The notes: a model not told the origin generated them from the letters alone. DNA of 64,000 bases from Hyphomicrobiales bacterium (GCA_900466475.1 UBMI01000004.1:182539-246538), one strand, 5' to 3'. Shown: positions 1-8,292, counted from the stretch's first letter. Numbers and translations: made by a program.

Positions 1-160
1 CGATCTGGATGTTGAGGATCGCCATGAAGGCGCCGAGCGTGGAGCCGACGACCGCGGTCCACATGCGAAGCGGGCTCATGACGGGTTTGGCGGCAGGGAC
101 GATCGCAGCGGCAGGGCGCGCGACCGAATTGCTGTTTGCGGCGATCTGAAGCGTAGCCAT
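1..160 (-). CDS. emrB: EmrB-type MFS multidrug exporter, N-terminal fragment
   Basis: Only the first 53 codons lie in the window; the gene runs off the left edge. The start ATG is read leftward from 160, with a GGAGATAC ribosome site just before it. After a polar, Ala-rich N-terminus the first membrane helix begins at about residue 32 (MWTAVVGSTLGAFMAILNIQ), typical of the 14-helix DHA2 drug/proton antiporters. It follows emrA on the same strand with a 75-bp gap, so the two should form a tripartite efflux pump with an outer-membrane TolC protein. The gap holds a copy of the three-part operator also seen before emrA. The assignment rests on the short fragment plus the emrA neighbour. Confidence 0.8.
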   Translation of the reverse strand, partial: MATLQIAANSNSVARPAAAIVPAAKPVMSPLRMWTAVVGSTLGAFMAILNIQI

Positions 161-210
161 GACGTATCTCCTTCCGGCTCTGCGGAACTGTCTCATGACG
201 CTGTTCGGGT

Positions 211-258
211 GATAATTGAGAAAGAAATGGAAGGATCATCCAGCAGGGGTGGATAATC
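211..258. promoter_or_regulatory. LysR-type operator, copy C (upstream of emrB)
   Basis: GATAATT (211-217), 16 bp, GATCATC (234-240), 11 bp, GATAATC (252-258). The spacing is identical to that of the copies at 1509-1556 and 3561-3608. The last two half-sites form an inverted repeat with an 11-bp centre, a layout common for LysR-family regulators. The site overlaps the emrA stop codon. In RNA copied from the minus strand, 229-241 and 251-263 can also form a 13-bp hairpin with one G-U pair. Confidence 0.65.
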
Positions 259-1429
259 CTTCCGCCGCGGCCGCCGAGGTCTGGGCGGCCTTGGTATCGA
301 TGTCGGGGATCACGGACATGCCGGAGCGCAGCAGGCCGGCAAGGCGCTCGTCGTCGATGACGATCTTGACCGGGATGCGCTGTACGATCTTGGTGAAGTT
401 GCCGGTGGCGTTGTCCGGTGGCAGTAGCGAGAATTCGAGGCCGCTGGCCGGCGAAACGCTGTCGACATGGCCCTTGATCGCAACATCGGGGAAGCTGTCG
501 ACCTTGATCTCGACCGTCTGGCCGGGGCGCACGAAGGTCAGCTGCGTTTCCTTGAAGTTAGCGATCACATAGACCGCATGCAGCGGCACGACCGCCATCA
601 GCTGCGTGCCCGAGGTGACATACTGGCCGACGCGGATCGAGCGGGCACCGACCGTGCCGTCAACGGCGGCGACGATTTCCGTGTAGGAAAGATTGAGCTC
701 CGCCTGGCTGGCGGCGGCAACGGCGCGGTCGCGCTGGGCAAGCAGCTGTTCACGCTGGGTCTGTAGCACCGGCACCTTGTTCTCGGCGGCGACGACAGCG
801 GCCTGATCGCGCTCGACCGCAGCGGCAGCCTGATCCTTCAGCGACTGGCTCTGTTCGGCGCGGGATTGCGTTCCGGCACCATTGGTAATCAGCCGGCCGG
901 CACGGGCCGCATCGGATTGGGCGAAGACAAGCGAAGCCTGCGAGGCATCGAGTGTCGCGTGGGCCTGTTCGATGATCGACTGCTGCAGCGAGATCTGCGC
1001 GTCGAGATTGGTGACGGCAGCCTCGGCTGCTTTCACATCGGCCTTGGCCTGCGAGAGCGCTGCCTGGAAATCACGGTCATCGATGCGGGCGAGAACCTGT
1101 CCGGCCTTGACCGTGTCGTTGTCGTTGACGAGCACCTGCTTGATATAGCCGGCGACCTTCGGGGCGACCGTCGTATAGTCGGCCTTCACATAGGCATCGT
1201 CGGTGGATTCGATGAAGCGGCCGACGGTCCAGTAATGGTGACCGAAATCACCGGCGAAGGCGGCGCCGGCGAGCAGGGCTGCGGCGATCACGGCGCGCTT
1301 GAAGAACTTGCGGCCATTCTTCGTCGGGGTCTCCACGGCCGCTGCCGCTGCAGCCATCGCTTCGGCGGCGGGGGCGCTTTCGGCCGGCTGGACGGTCTTG
1401 AAAGCTTCGTTGCGGGGCAGTTCAACCAT
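236..1429 (-). CDS. emrA: EmrA/HlyD-family efflux adaptor
   Basis: Membrane fusion protein of 397 residues that should link the EmrB pump to an outer-membrane channel. One membrane anchor lies at about residues 43-62. It is followed by the family signature STDDAYVKADYTTVAPKVAG and a lipoyl-type segment (VKAGQVLARID). A long Ala/Gln/Glu-rich coiled-coil hairpin (about 115-240) and a second beta-barrel segment with VGARSIRVGQYVTSGTQL follow. I chose the ATG at 1429 because GGAGAAGG stands just upstream; the frame stays open to 1540 but that extension crosses the operator. The gene is transcribed toward emrB and away from the LysR gene at 1567, its likely regulator. Confidence 0.92.
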   Translation of the reverse strand: MVELPRNEAFKTVQPAESAPAAEAMAAAAAAVETPTKNGRKFFKRAVIAAALLAGAAFAGDFGHHYWTVGRFIESTDDAYVKADYTTVAPKVAGYIKQVLVNDNDTVKAGQVLARIDDRDFQAALSQAKADVKAAEAAVTNLDAQISLQQSIIEQAHATLDASQASLVFAQSDAARAGRLITNGAGTQSRAEQSQSLKDQAAAAVERDQAAVVAAENKVPVLQTQREQLLAQRDRAVAAASQAELNLSYTEIVAAVDGTVGARSIRVGQYVTSGTQLMAVVPLHAVYVIANFKETQLTFVRPGQTVEIKVDSFPDVAIKGHVDSVSPASGLEFSLLPPDNATGNFTKIVQRIPVKIVIDDERLAGLLRSGMSVIPDIDTKAAQTSAAAAEGLSTPAG

Positions 1430-1508
1430 TGTCCTTCTCCATTCGTCTTTGCTTCGTTCGTGCGAAGCCCTGTTCGATGAGTGGAAGATGGACCCAGCAG
1501 TGCTTTCT

Positions 1509-1556
1509 GATAATCTGCTGTTTTCGGGAAGGATCATCAACTCTCAGCGGATAATC
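1509..1556. promoter_or_regulatory. LysR-type operator, copy A (emrA/lysR divergent promoter)
   Basis: GATAATC (1509-1515), 16 bp, GATCATC (1532-1538), 11 bp, GATAATC (1550-1556). The sequence TTCGGGAAGGATYATCAA around the middle half-site is shared with the copy at 3561-3608. Ungapped resemblance to that copy extends about 35 bp further left. The last half-site ends 10 bp before the lysR start codon, which suggests autoregulation. Confidence 0.75.
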
Positions 1557-1566
1557 GAGGAGCGAT

Positions 1567-2469
1567 ATGGATCGGCTGACCAGCCTCACAGTCTTCGGTC
1601 GGGTGGTGGAGTGCGGCGGCTTTTCCGCTGCCGCGCGGCGCCTCAACATGTCCGTCACCATGGTGGGCAACCATGTGCAATCATTGGAAGATCGCCTCGG
1701 CGTACGGCTCCTGAACCGCACCACGCGCAAGGTAAGCCTGACCGAGACCGGCAAATATTATTACGAGCGCTCGTCGCAGATCCTGGCCGATCTCGAAGAG
1801 GCGGATCGCGCTGCGGGTGCCCTGAGTTCGACGCCGCGCGGCACGCTGAGATTCTACACCAGCAGCGCCATCGTCCGTTTCCTGCTGCCCGTCATCAACG
1901 AGTTCATGACGCTCTATCCTGCCGTCCAGATCGATTTCAACATCGGCGAGCGCGCGGTGGACATGATCGAGGACGGATATGATCTGGTGATCCGCACGAC
2001 GCCATCGCCGGATTCGAGCCTCGTTGCGCGCAAGCTGACGCCCTGGCGGCATTTCCTCGTCTGCTCACCCGATTATCTGAAGACCCACGCCATGCCGACG
2101 ACGCCGGCCGAAGTCGCCGAGCACAATTGCCTGCAATATGCATACTATCCCTTTGGCGAGGAATGGCGTTTCGAGGGTGCCGAGGGGCGGCAGGAAAGCG
2201 TCAAGGTGGGCGGAAGTATCATATCCAACAGCGCCGAGACGCTGCGCTATCTGGTGCTGAACGGGCAGGGCATCTTCCTCGCGCCGAGCTTCGTCGTCTT
2301 CGAGGATCTGGAGGCCGGTCGCCTCGTACGGATGATGCCGGACTATCGCGGCGTCGAGATCCATATCAACGCCGTCTATCCGAACCGCAGCCATCTGCCG
2401 ACCAAGGTGCGGCTGTTACTGGATATGCTGGTGGAGCGGTTCGCCGAACACCGCAAATGGATGGCGTGA
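1567..2469 (+). CDS. LysR-family transcriptional regulator
   Basis: A 300-residue regulator of standard LysR length. The N-terminal winged helix (residues 1-60) carries the usual pattern FSAAARRLNMSVTMVGNHV followed by LGVRLLNRTTRKVSLTETG. The rest is the periplasmic-binding-like effector domain. GAGGAG precedes the ATG. It is transcribed away from emrA and sits between two of the three identical-spacing operators, so it most likely controls emrA, emrB, its own gene and the oxidoreductase at 2521-3492. The effector is unknown; the target genes suggest an electrophilic or quinone-like aromatic compound (inference). Confidence 0.93.
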   Translation: MDRLTSLTVFGRVVECGGFSAAARRLNMSVTMVGNHVQSLEDRLGVRLLNRTTRKVSLTETGKYYYERSSQILADLEEADRAAGALSSTPRGTLRFYTSSAIVRFLLPVINEFMTLYPAVQIDFNIGERAVDMIEDGYDLVIRTTPSPDSSLVARKLTPWRHFLVCSPDYLKTHAMPTTPAEVAEHNCLQYAYYPFGEEWRFEGAEGRQESVKVGGSIISNSAETLRYLVLNGQGIFLAPSFVVFEDLEAGRLVRMMPDYRGVEIHINAVYPNRSHLPTKVRLLLDMLVERFAEHRKWMA

Positions 2470-2520
2470 GAAAGCGTCCGTTGGGACTGTTTATCCCATC
2501 GGGCGCGGTCTGGGATCATC

Positions 2521-3492
2521 TCAGGCGACTTGCAGGACGATCTTGCCCTTTGCATGCGGGCGTTTGCCCTCCAGCATCTCATGCGCCGTGATTGCGGCAT
2601 CGAGTGGCAGCACATCGCCGACATTCGTTTCGAGTTCGCCGGCATCGACCATCGCAGCGATGTCACGGAGCTCCTTCGTCGTGACATTGACGAGGAAGAA
2701 GAGCGCTTCGACGCCTTTGGCCTTGGCAAGCTCCTGATCCGGCTGCGAGACGGCCGAAATCAACCTGCCACCCTGCTTCAACACCGCGAAGGAACGCGTC
2801 TGCGTCTCGCCGCCGACAAGATCGATGACGGCATCGACATCGCGAGCGAAATCCTCGAAGCGCTGGCTGCGGAAGTCGACAACCACGTCGGCGCCGAGCC
2901 GCTTGACGGTGTCGATATCGCCGCCGCTGGCCGTCGCGATCACTTTCAGCCCGGCCTTGTGGGCGAATTGCACGGCATAGGCGCCGACATTGCCGGCCGC
3001 GCCATGGATGAGGGCGGTTTGTCCGGCGGTAAGTTTGGCTTGGTCGAACAGCGCCTGCTTTGCCGTAACAGCGATAACGGGGATCGAGGCAGCTTCGACA
3101 TGGCCGATGCTTTCGGGCTTTGCAGCAATCATCCCGGCGACTGCAATCGCATATTGCGCATAGGCGCCGATGAAGCGGGGATTGGTAACGCCATAGACGG
3201 CATCGCCGCGGGCCACATGCGTAACACCTTCGCCGACCGCTTCGACCGTGCCCGAGAGATCGGAACCGAGTGTCAGCGGCAAGGGCTGGGGCAGGGCGCT
3301 GTTGCCGGATCGGATCCAGCCATCCCAGGGGCCGACACCGGCCGCATGCACCTTGATCAGAACCTCTTCCTTACCGGGCGCGGGGATCTCGACCTGCTCC
3401 TGAATGATAGCTTCCGGCGGTCCGAACGCGTGGACCCTGCAGGCTTTCATGGTTTTACCTGTCTTCGCGACATTCTCCGCTAAGGTGGTCAT
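2521..3492 (-). CDS. Zinc-independent quinone oxidoreductase-like MDR enzyme
   Basis: A 323-residue medium-chain dehydrogenase/reductase of the NADPH:quinone reductase type. It has a GroES-like N-terminal half (PAPGKEEVLIKVHAAGVGPWD, and LGSDLSGTVEAVGEGV) and a Rossmann half with the nucleotide motif HGAAGNVGAYAVQFA. The zinc-ligand cysteines of alcohol dehydrogenases are absent. The start at 3492 (MTTLAENV) has an AAAGGAG site; a start at the internal MKACRVHAF would match shorter relatives. The operator at 3561-3608 upstream matches that of emrA, so it probably answers to the LysR protein at 1567. It converges on that gene with a 51-bp gap. The real substrate is unknown. Confidence 0.88.
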   Translation of the reverse strand: MTTLAENVAKTGKTMKACRVHAFGPPEAIIQEQVEIPAPGKEEVLIKVHAAGVGPWDGWIRSGNSALPQPLPLTLGSDLSGTVEAVGEGVTHVARGDAVYGVTNPRFIGAYAQYAIAVAGMIAAKPESIGHVEAASIPVIAVTAKQALFDQAKLTAGQTALIHGAAGNVGAYAVQFAHKAGLKVIATASGGDIDTVKRLGADVVVDFRSQRFEDFARDVDAVIDLVGGETQTRSFAVLKQGGRLISAVSQPDQELAKAKGVEALFFLVNVTTKELRDIAAMVDAGELETNVGDVLPLDAAITAHEMLEGKRPHAKGKIVLQVA

Positions 3493-3560
3493 TGTTCGCT
3501 CCTTTGTTTGACCGGGCTCCCGGTTTCGATGGAGTGAAGATGCCGCCATCGAAGGCTTTC

Positions 3561-3608
3561 GATAATCCATGTTGTTCGGGAAGGATTATCAACCATCAAA
3601 GGATAATC
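3561..3608. promoter_or_regulatory. LysR-type operator, copy B (upstream of quinone oxidoreductase)
   Basis: GATAATC (3561-3567), 16 bp, GATTATC (3584-3590), 11 bp, GATAATC (3602-3608). Here the second and third half-sites are a perfect inverted repeat. Together with the flank, the region 3525-3608 aligns without gaps to 1473-1556, suggesting a duplicated promoter or strong shared selection. Confidence 0.75.
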
Positions 3609-3644
3609 CGGTCCGGCGACGCTTGCTGCCGGACCGGCATTCTA

Positions 3645-4328
3645 TCACGGCCGGACCGGAGAGCCGACATATCCGGCGGACTGGATATAGGCGATGGGGG
3701 CAAAGAAATTGCCACCGGCATCGAAGGCCATAAGCCCTTCCTCGCTCAATGCCGCCTGTACGGCCGGGCGGGCAGCGACGCGCTTCATGAAGGCGGGAAT
3801 AGCTGGAAAAAGATCGAGATCGATCGCAATCCAGGGCGACCAGTTGAGGCAGACGAAGAGATAGGCGTCCGCGACCGTGAAGTTCTCGCCGGTGAGATAA
3901 GGGCCGGCAAGCTTTCCGTTGATCCAGCCGAGGCGCTTCTGAACGACCGCACGCAACGCCTCATGCACGATAGCGTAATCAGCATTGAAGAGCATCACCA
4001 TCGGCTTGTGCAGCTCCGATGTGATGAAGTTCAGCAGGGATTGCACCTGATTTCGGCCGAAGCTGCCGATCTCGGGCAGCATGCGTCTTCCATCAGGAGC
4101 GCTGTCTGCAAGAAACTGCACGATCGCCGGCCCCTCCGTCAGTACCTTGCCATCATCGAGCATAAGCGCCGGCACATAGCCGTTGCCATTGATGGCGAGA
4201 TAGTCCTCGCCGTTGCTGGTGCGATGTGTCTTTCGATCGACCGTGATGAGCTCGATATCGATACCGAGCTCCCGGCAGACGATATGCGGCGAGAGCGAGC
4301 AGGCGGCCGCGTGCATGTAGAGCTTCAT
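3645..4328 (-). CDS. Glutathione S-transferase
   Basis: A 227-residue cytosolic GST. The thioredoxin-fold N-terminal half starts MKLYMHAAACSLSPHIVCRE and contains the cis-proline segment (GYVPALML) and the glutathione-contacting EGPAIVQFLAD. The C-terminal half is all helical, with the conserved ENFTVADAYLF. It would conjugate glutathione to electrophiles or act as a thiol-dependent isomerase or reductase. AGGAG lies before the ATG. The gene diverges from the TetR gene at 4439 across a 21-bp inverted repeat, so TetR repression relieved by a small toxic molecule is the likely control. Confidence 0.9.
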   Translation of the reverse strand: MKLYMHAAACSLSPHIVCRELGIDIELITVDRKTHRTSNGEDYLAINGNGYVPALMLDDGKVLTEGPAIVQFLADSAPDGRRMLPEIGSFGRNQVQSLLNFITSELHKPMVMLFNADYAIVHEALRAVVQKRLGWINGKLAGPYLTGENFTVADAYLFVCLNWSPWIAIDLDLFPAIPAFMKRVAARPAVQAALSEEGLMAFDAGGNFFAPIAYIQSAGYVGSPVRP

Positions 4329-4380
4329 GTTTTTCTCCTCCTGCGACGGTGCGAGGCCGTCCGCATCAATCCGTTGGACA

Positions 4381-4438
4381 TTTGTACTATTTCGCATAAA
4401 ATTCTCTTGGTCAATTATTTTATGCGAAATGGTACAAA
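4381..4438. promoter_or_regulatory. 21-bp inverted repeat, TetR operator of gst/tetR
   Basis: TTTGTACTATTTCGCATAAAA (first 20 bases at 4381-4400) is repeated in inverted form at 4418-4438 with 20 of 21 positions matching and a 16-bp centre. It fills the gst-tetR intergenic region and ends directly at the tetR ATG (4439). Confidence 0.75.
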
Positions 4439-5047
4439 ATGAGTGAGAAAAAGCGTGGGCGTCCAAGGGCCTTCGATGCGAAGGTGACCTTGCAGAAGGC
4501 AAGGGAAGTCTTCTGGGATCGGGGCTTTGCCGGTACGTCGCTGGATACGTTGAGCGCCGCTACTCAACTCAATCGTCCGAGCCTCTATGGCGCCTTTGGA
4601 GACAAGGAAGACCTCTATCTCGATGCACTCGAGGGCTATCGCGCCGAGAGTATGGATGTGCTTGCCGATGCGCTCGATCCATTGCTGCCGCTGCGCGAAA
4701 ACCTCGCACGTGTCTATCAACGGGCTCTGGAGATCTATCTTCACGGCGAAACAGCCGCGCGCGGCTGTTTTCTCATCGGCACTGCAACAGCCGAGGCGAT
4801 CCAGCATGAACGGGTTCGGGAAGTATTGAGCCGAAGCCTGGAAGATTTCGACGGCGAGATCGAAAAGCGCCTGAAGCTCGCCCTAGAGCGGCGCGAGTTG
4901 CCGGATGGAGGCGACCCTCACACTCTTGCAAGGCTCGCCTCCGCCGTCATGCATTCGCTGGCCGTCCGCGCTCGCGCCGGCGACAGTCGCGAGACGCTGG
5001 AAGCCCTGGCACAGTCCGGCGTCGACATGATTTGCGGTAAAGCCTGA
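4439..5047 (+). CDS. TetR-family repressor
   Basis: A 202-residue protein with the TetR N-terminal helix-turn-helix (KKRGRPRAFDAKVTLQKA, then GFAGTSLDTLSAATQLNRPSLYGAFGDKEDLY) and a helical ligand-binding C-terminal half. No ribosome site precedes the ATG: an arm of the operator dyad ends at the base before it, so translation may be leaderless or inefficient. Its target is most likely the divergent gst gene plus itself. It converges on the exporter gene at 5051-6280 with only 3 bp between stops. Confidence 0.9.
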   Translation: MSEKKRGRPRAFDAKVTLQKAREVFWDRGFAGTSLDTLSAATQLNRPSLYGAFGDKEDLYLDALEGYRAESMDVLADALDPLLPLRENLARVYQRALEIYLHGETAARGCFLIGTATAEAIQHERVREVLSRSLEDFDGEIEKRLKLALERRELPDGGDPHTLARLASAVMHSLAVRARAGDSRETLEALAQSGVDMICGKA

Positions 5048-5050
5048 ACC

Positions 5051-6280
5051 TCAGGCTTCCTCGCTCTTCGTGCGCACCAGACATGTGAAGGCCGCACCCG
5101 CAAGAAGCAGGACGCAGGTGCCGAGAAAGACTGCCGGCATGCCGATATGCCCGCCGACATAGCCGCCGAGAACGGGCCCGGCGACCTGTCCCACATATTG
5201 CGAAGAGATGGACAGGCCCAGAATACTGCCGGCGGCACTATCAGGCACACTATGCCGGATGACCGCGGTGATGCAGGGCAACAGCCCGCCAAGCGCCAGT
5301 CCCATCAGGAAGCGCAGGCCGATCAGTTGCCATGAGGCGTTCACGAAGGCCTGCGGAATGAGCAGCAGTCCCGCGATCGCGAGCGCGCCGGCAATGACCG
5401 GCCAATGACCGATCCGGTCGGCAAGCTTCCCGAGCCGCGAGGCAGACAGAATGCTGCCCAGCGCTGCCGCCGACATGACGATGCCGGAAATCATCGTTAC
5501 CTGGCCCTGGTCGGGCACGATTTGCGCCACATAGACGGTGATGATCGGCTCGATCGACATATTGGCGAGCATCAGCAGCAGCCCGGTTGCCAGCATTGCG
5601 ACGACCGGCCGCTTGTCGGGAATGGATTTCCAGCCGCCGGATGCCTTGGCCGCCTGTTTGCGGGCCGCCGACTTCTCTTCCTTAATCAGGAAGGTCGTAG
5701 CCAGGAAGGCGAAGAAGATCATGCCGCCGGCCGCCAGAAACGTGCCACGGATGCCGATGATAGGCGGCAGCGCCCCGCCGATCAGAGGACCGACGAGATT
5801 GCCGGCCATGATGCCTGACGAGAGCACGCCGAGCGCCCAGGCGGACCGGTCTTTCGGCGTCTGTGTCGCCACCAGCACCATCGAGCCGGATGCATAACCG
5901 CCGGCCAGGCCGACGAAAAGGCGCAGCGCCACGAGTTGCCAGACGCTGCCGGCCATGCCCATCAGCGATATGGCGATCGTCATGCCGAGGCTGGCGCGCA
6001 CCAGCATGAGCTTGCGTCCGTAGATGTCGCCGAGCCGGCCCCAGATCGGCGCCACGCAGGCGGCAGCAAGGAAGGTCGCGCCATAGGCGATGCCCGACCA
6101 CTGCACGATCGCCGCATGGTTACTCACGCCGAGCTCCTCCACATAAAGCGGAAGGAACGGAAGCAGCAGCGTCATCGCCACAATGGTCGTGAACGAGCCA
6201 AGCAGCGAGATGACGAGGTTGCGTTTCCAGTAGGCGGAGCCGGGCGCCACCTTCGCGGCGTCCCATTGCGTATCGGTCAT
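5051..6280 (-). CDS. MdtG-like MFS drug exporter
   Basis: A 409-residue inner-membrane transporter with 12 predicted helices. Several stretches closely recall MdtG of enterobacteria: WKRNLVISLLGSF, LPFLPLYVEELGV, QWSGIAYGATFLAAA, the loop motif GRLGDIYGRKLMLVRASLGM, and SAWALGVLSSGIMAGNLVGP. MdtG-type proteins export drugs by proton antiport. The ATG at 6280 has a weak GAAGAAG site; the frame is open a little further upstream (to 6316). No partner subunit is adjacent. The substrate cannot be read from sequence. Confidence 0.88.
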   Translation of the reverse strand: MTDTQWDAAKVAPGSAYWKRNLVISLLGSFTTIVAMTLLLPFLPLYVEELGVSNHAAIVQWSGIAYGATFLAAACVAPIWGRLGDIYGRKLMLVRASLGMTIAISLMGMAGSVWQLVALRLFVGLAGGYASGSMVLVATQTPKDRSAWALGVLSSGIMAGNLVGPLIGGALPPIIGIRGTFLAAGGMIFFAFLATTFLIKEEKSAARKQAAKASGGWKSIPDKRPVVAMLATGLLLMLANMSIEPIITVYVAQIVPDQGQVTMISGIVMSAAALGSILSASRLGKLADRIGHWPVIAGALAIAGLLLIPQAFVNASWQLIGLRFLMGLALGGLLPCITAVIRHSVPDSAAGSILGLSISSQYVGQVAGPVLGGYVGGHIGMPAVFLGTCVLLLAGAAFTCLVRTKSEEA

Positions 6281-6474
6281 TGCGGATCTTCTTCGGTACT
6301 GTCTGGCTAGCGCCAAGATGAAGCTATCCTCACTTTACGCACCGCCCCGCGGCCTGCCAAGGACGGATTCCGCCCGATCCGACCTGCCCCCGGCGCAAAA
6401 GGCGGCTTGAAAGTCATGATCGGGCCTCTAACTGATTGCAAAATGAAATCAGAATATCGAAGGAGGAAGCGATT

Positions 6475-6822
6475 ATGACCAGCAGGAACGAGGCCCGCGC
6501 ACGGATGCTGCGCCATCTCTACGCAGCCTATATCGATCAGCGGAAGGATATCGTCGATGCGATGCTGACGGAGGACTTTACCTTTTCCAGCCCGCAGGAC
6601 GACCATATCGACCGTGCGACCTATTTCGAGCGCTGCTGGCCGAACGAGCCGGCACTGACAGGCTTCGAGATCGAGTTCCTGGCGGTCGACGGCGAAGAGG
6701 CTGTCGTGCGCTACCGGGCCGAGACGATCAGCGGCAAGGCCTTCCGCAATATGGAAAGCTTCCGCTTCGACGGCGAGAAGATTTCAAGCGTCGATGTCTA
6801 TTTCGGCCGAAACACTGGCTAG
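6475..6822 (+). CDS. SnoaL/NTF2-like protein
   Basis: A 115-residue protein with the cone-like NTF2 fold pattern: an N-terminal helix (ARMLRHLYAAYIDQRKDIVDAML), a TEDFTFSSP strand, and a C-terminal sheet ending FRFDGEKISSVDVYFG. Such proteins are small ketosteroid-isomerase-like enzymes or ligand binders. The ATG at 6475 follows AAGGAGGAAG. Its stop codon overlaps the stop of the converging TauE gene. No partner gene indicates a specific reaction. Confidence 0.85.
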   Translation: MTSRNEARARMLRHLYAAYIDQRKDIVDAMLTEDFTFSSPQDDHIDRATYFERCWPNEPALTGFEIEFLAVDGEEAVVRYRAETISGKAFRNMESFRFDGEKISSVDVYFGRNTG

Positions 6823-7550
6823 AAAAACCGTATCGCAGATGTCGCGATGATGATGATTGAAACTGCGACCATCAGCGGTTTCACCCGCAGTCGCTTGACG
6901 AGGATCGCTCCGAAGGGCGCCGCGATCACCCCGCCGATGATCAGGCCCGCTGCCGAGCCGAGCTCCGACCAGCCGAGTGTCAGCAGGAAGGTGATCGAGA
7001 TCGTCAGCGTCACCGCGAACTCGGTGAAATTGGTCGATCCGATCACCCGCTTTGGATCATGGCCGCGGCCGACGAGCGAACTGGTGACGATCGGTCCCCA
7101 TCCGCCGCCGCCGATCGCATCCAGCACGCCGCCGCAAACCCCAACCGGCGGCACCATCCAGTCGCGGACATCACGCTTCGGAGCCGGGTGGAAAGCCTTC
7201 CAGAGAATGAGGAGGCCGATCACGATCAGATAGGCCGAGACGAAGGGCTCGATCACCTTGCCGTCGACACTGGCAAGCAGGAAGGCGCCGACGGCCCCGC
7301 CGATCATGCCGGCCGGCGCCAGCCGCGCCACGAGCTTCCAGTCGACATTGCGGTGCCAGGCATGGGAAATGCCCGATGCTGCCGTCGTGAACAGCTCCGT
7401 TACGTGCGTCATGGCGCTGGCATTGGCGGCCGGCACGCCGAGCGTCAGCAGGCTGGTCGTGGACAGCACGCCGAAGGCCATGCCGAGCGCGCCATCGATG
7501 ATCTGTGCGCAGAAGCCGATGACGATGAAGAGGAAGAAATCCGTGCTCAT
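6819..7550 (-). CDS. TauE/SafE-family sulfite exporter-like permease
   Basis: A 243-residue membrane protein with about seven or eight helices in two halves. It starts MSTDFFLFIVIGFCAQIIDGALGM and has the family glycine-rich repeats (GALGMAFGVLSTTSLL and GVLDAIGGGGWGPIVTSSLV). Family members export small organosulfur or carboxylate anions such as sulfite or sulfoacetate. The start at 7550 is the first Met of the family-like sequence; the frame stays open far upstream without homology. The methyltransferase gene lies 73 bp upstream on the same strand. Confidence 0.88.
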   Translation of the reverse strand: MSTDFFLFIVIGFCAQIIDGALGMAFGVLSTTSLLTLGVPAANASAMTHVTELFTTAASGISHAWHRNVDWKLVARLAPAGMIGGAVGAFLLASVDGKVIEPFVSAYLIVIGLLILWKAFHPAPKRDVRDWMVPPVGVCGGVLDAIGGGGWGPIVTSSLVGRGHDPKRVIGSTNFTEFAVTLTISITFLLTLGWSELGSAAGLIIGGVIAAPFGAILVKRLRVKPLMVAVSIIIIATSAIRFF

Positions 7551-7623
7551 GAAAATCCTTGACGAGCAAAGGGCTGACCGAAGGCATGACTGCAAACACG
7601 CTGAGGGCGAAAAAAGTTCCGGC

Positions 7624-8292
7624 TCAAACGTTCGGCGAGTGCCGTTTGAGGCGGATGACCTTGAAGAACCCGTTCGGGAAAACCGGCAAGATTTCAATGG
7701 CATCGAAGCCGCTCGCGCGCGCCCAGTCGGTGATCCGGCTGATCCGGAAAGACGAGCTCCAGCCGATCCGCCGGGCAAGCGGCGCCACCGCGTCCTCGAT
7801 TGCTCCCTGCAGTCCTGCGCCGTCGCCGAGCTTGCTGGCCAGGATGATCTCGCCGCCCGGCCGCAAAACACGCGCGCATTCGTCCAGTGCCCGTTCCGGC
7901 TCGGGAATGAGCGTGATGACAAAAGGCAGGCAGACGGCATCGAAAGACTTGTCCTCGAAGCTCAGCGCATGAGCGTCCATCACCTGTAGGTGCCGCACGT
8001 GGAAAAGCTTGTGGCGGGCAATTTTCTCCCGTGCCTTGGCGATCATATGCTCGGAAATGTCGATGCCCGTCACCCGGGAACGCCGGGGATAGTGCGATAG
8101 CACCAGGCCGGTGCCGACGCCGATCTCCAGAATGTCGGTGCCGGCGCCAGCGGCAAGCCGTGCTAGCGTACGATGCCCGTCACGCAGGAGACTGCGATAG
8201 ACCCGGTCATAGACCGGTGCCCAGCGCTGATAGATCTTCTGCTGGTCTTCCGCCTGATTTTGAATTTGACCCCGATTTTGAACTTGTCCCAT
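7624..8292 (-). CDS. Class I SAM-dependent methyltransferase, possibly phospholipid N-methyltransferase
   Basis: A 222-residue methyltransferase. A Gln-rich start is followed by IYQRWAPVYDRVYRSLL, the SAM-binding motif I ILEIGVGTGL, motif II VTGIDISEHMIAKA, and FDAVCLPFVITLIPEPERAL. The YxRWAPxYD beginning recalls the Rhodobacter-type phosphatidylethanolamine N-methyltransferases used by rhizobia to make phosphatidylcholine, but UbiE-like enzymes look similar. The start at 8292 has GGAGGAGG upstream. Confident as a methyltransferase, uncertain as to substrate. Confidence 0.82.
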   Translation of the reverse strand: MGQVQNRGQIQNQAEDQQKIYQRWAPVYDRVYRSLLRDGHRTLARLAAGAGTDILEIGVGTGLVLSHYPRRSRVTGIDISEHMIAKAREKIARHKLFHVRHLQVMDAHALSFEDKSFDAVCLPFVITLIPEPERALDECARVLRPGGEIILASKLGDGAGLQGAIEDAVAPLARRIGWSSSFRISRITDWARASGFDAIEILPVFPNGFFKVIRLKRHSPNV

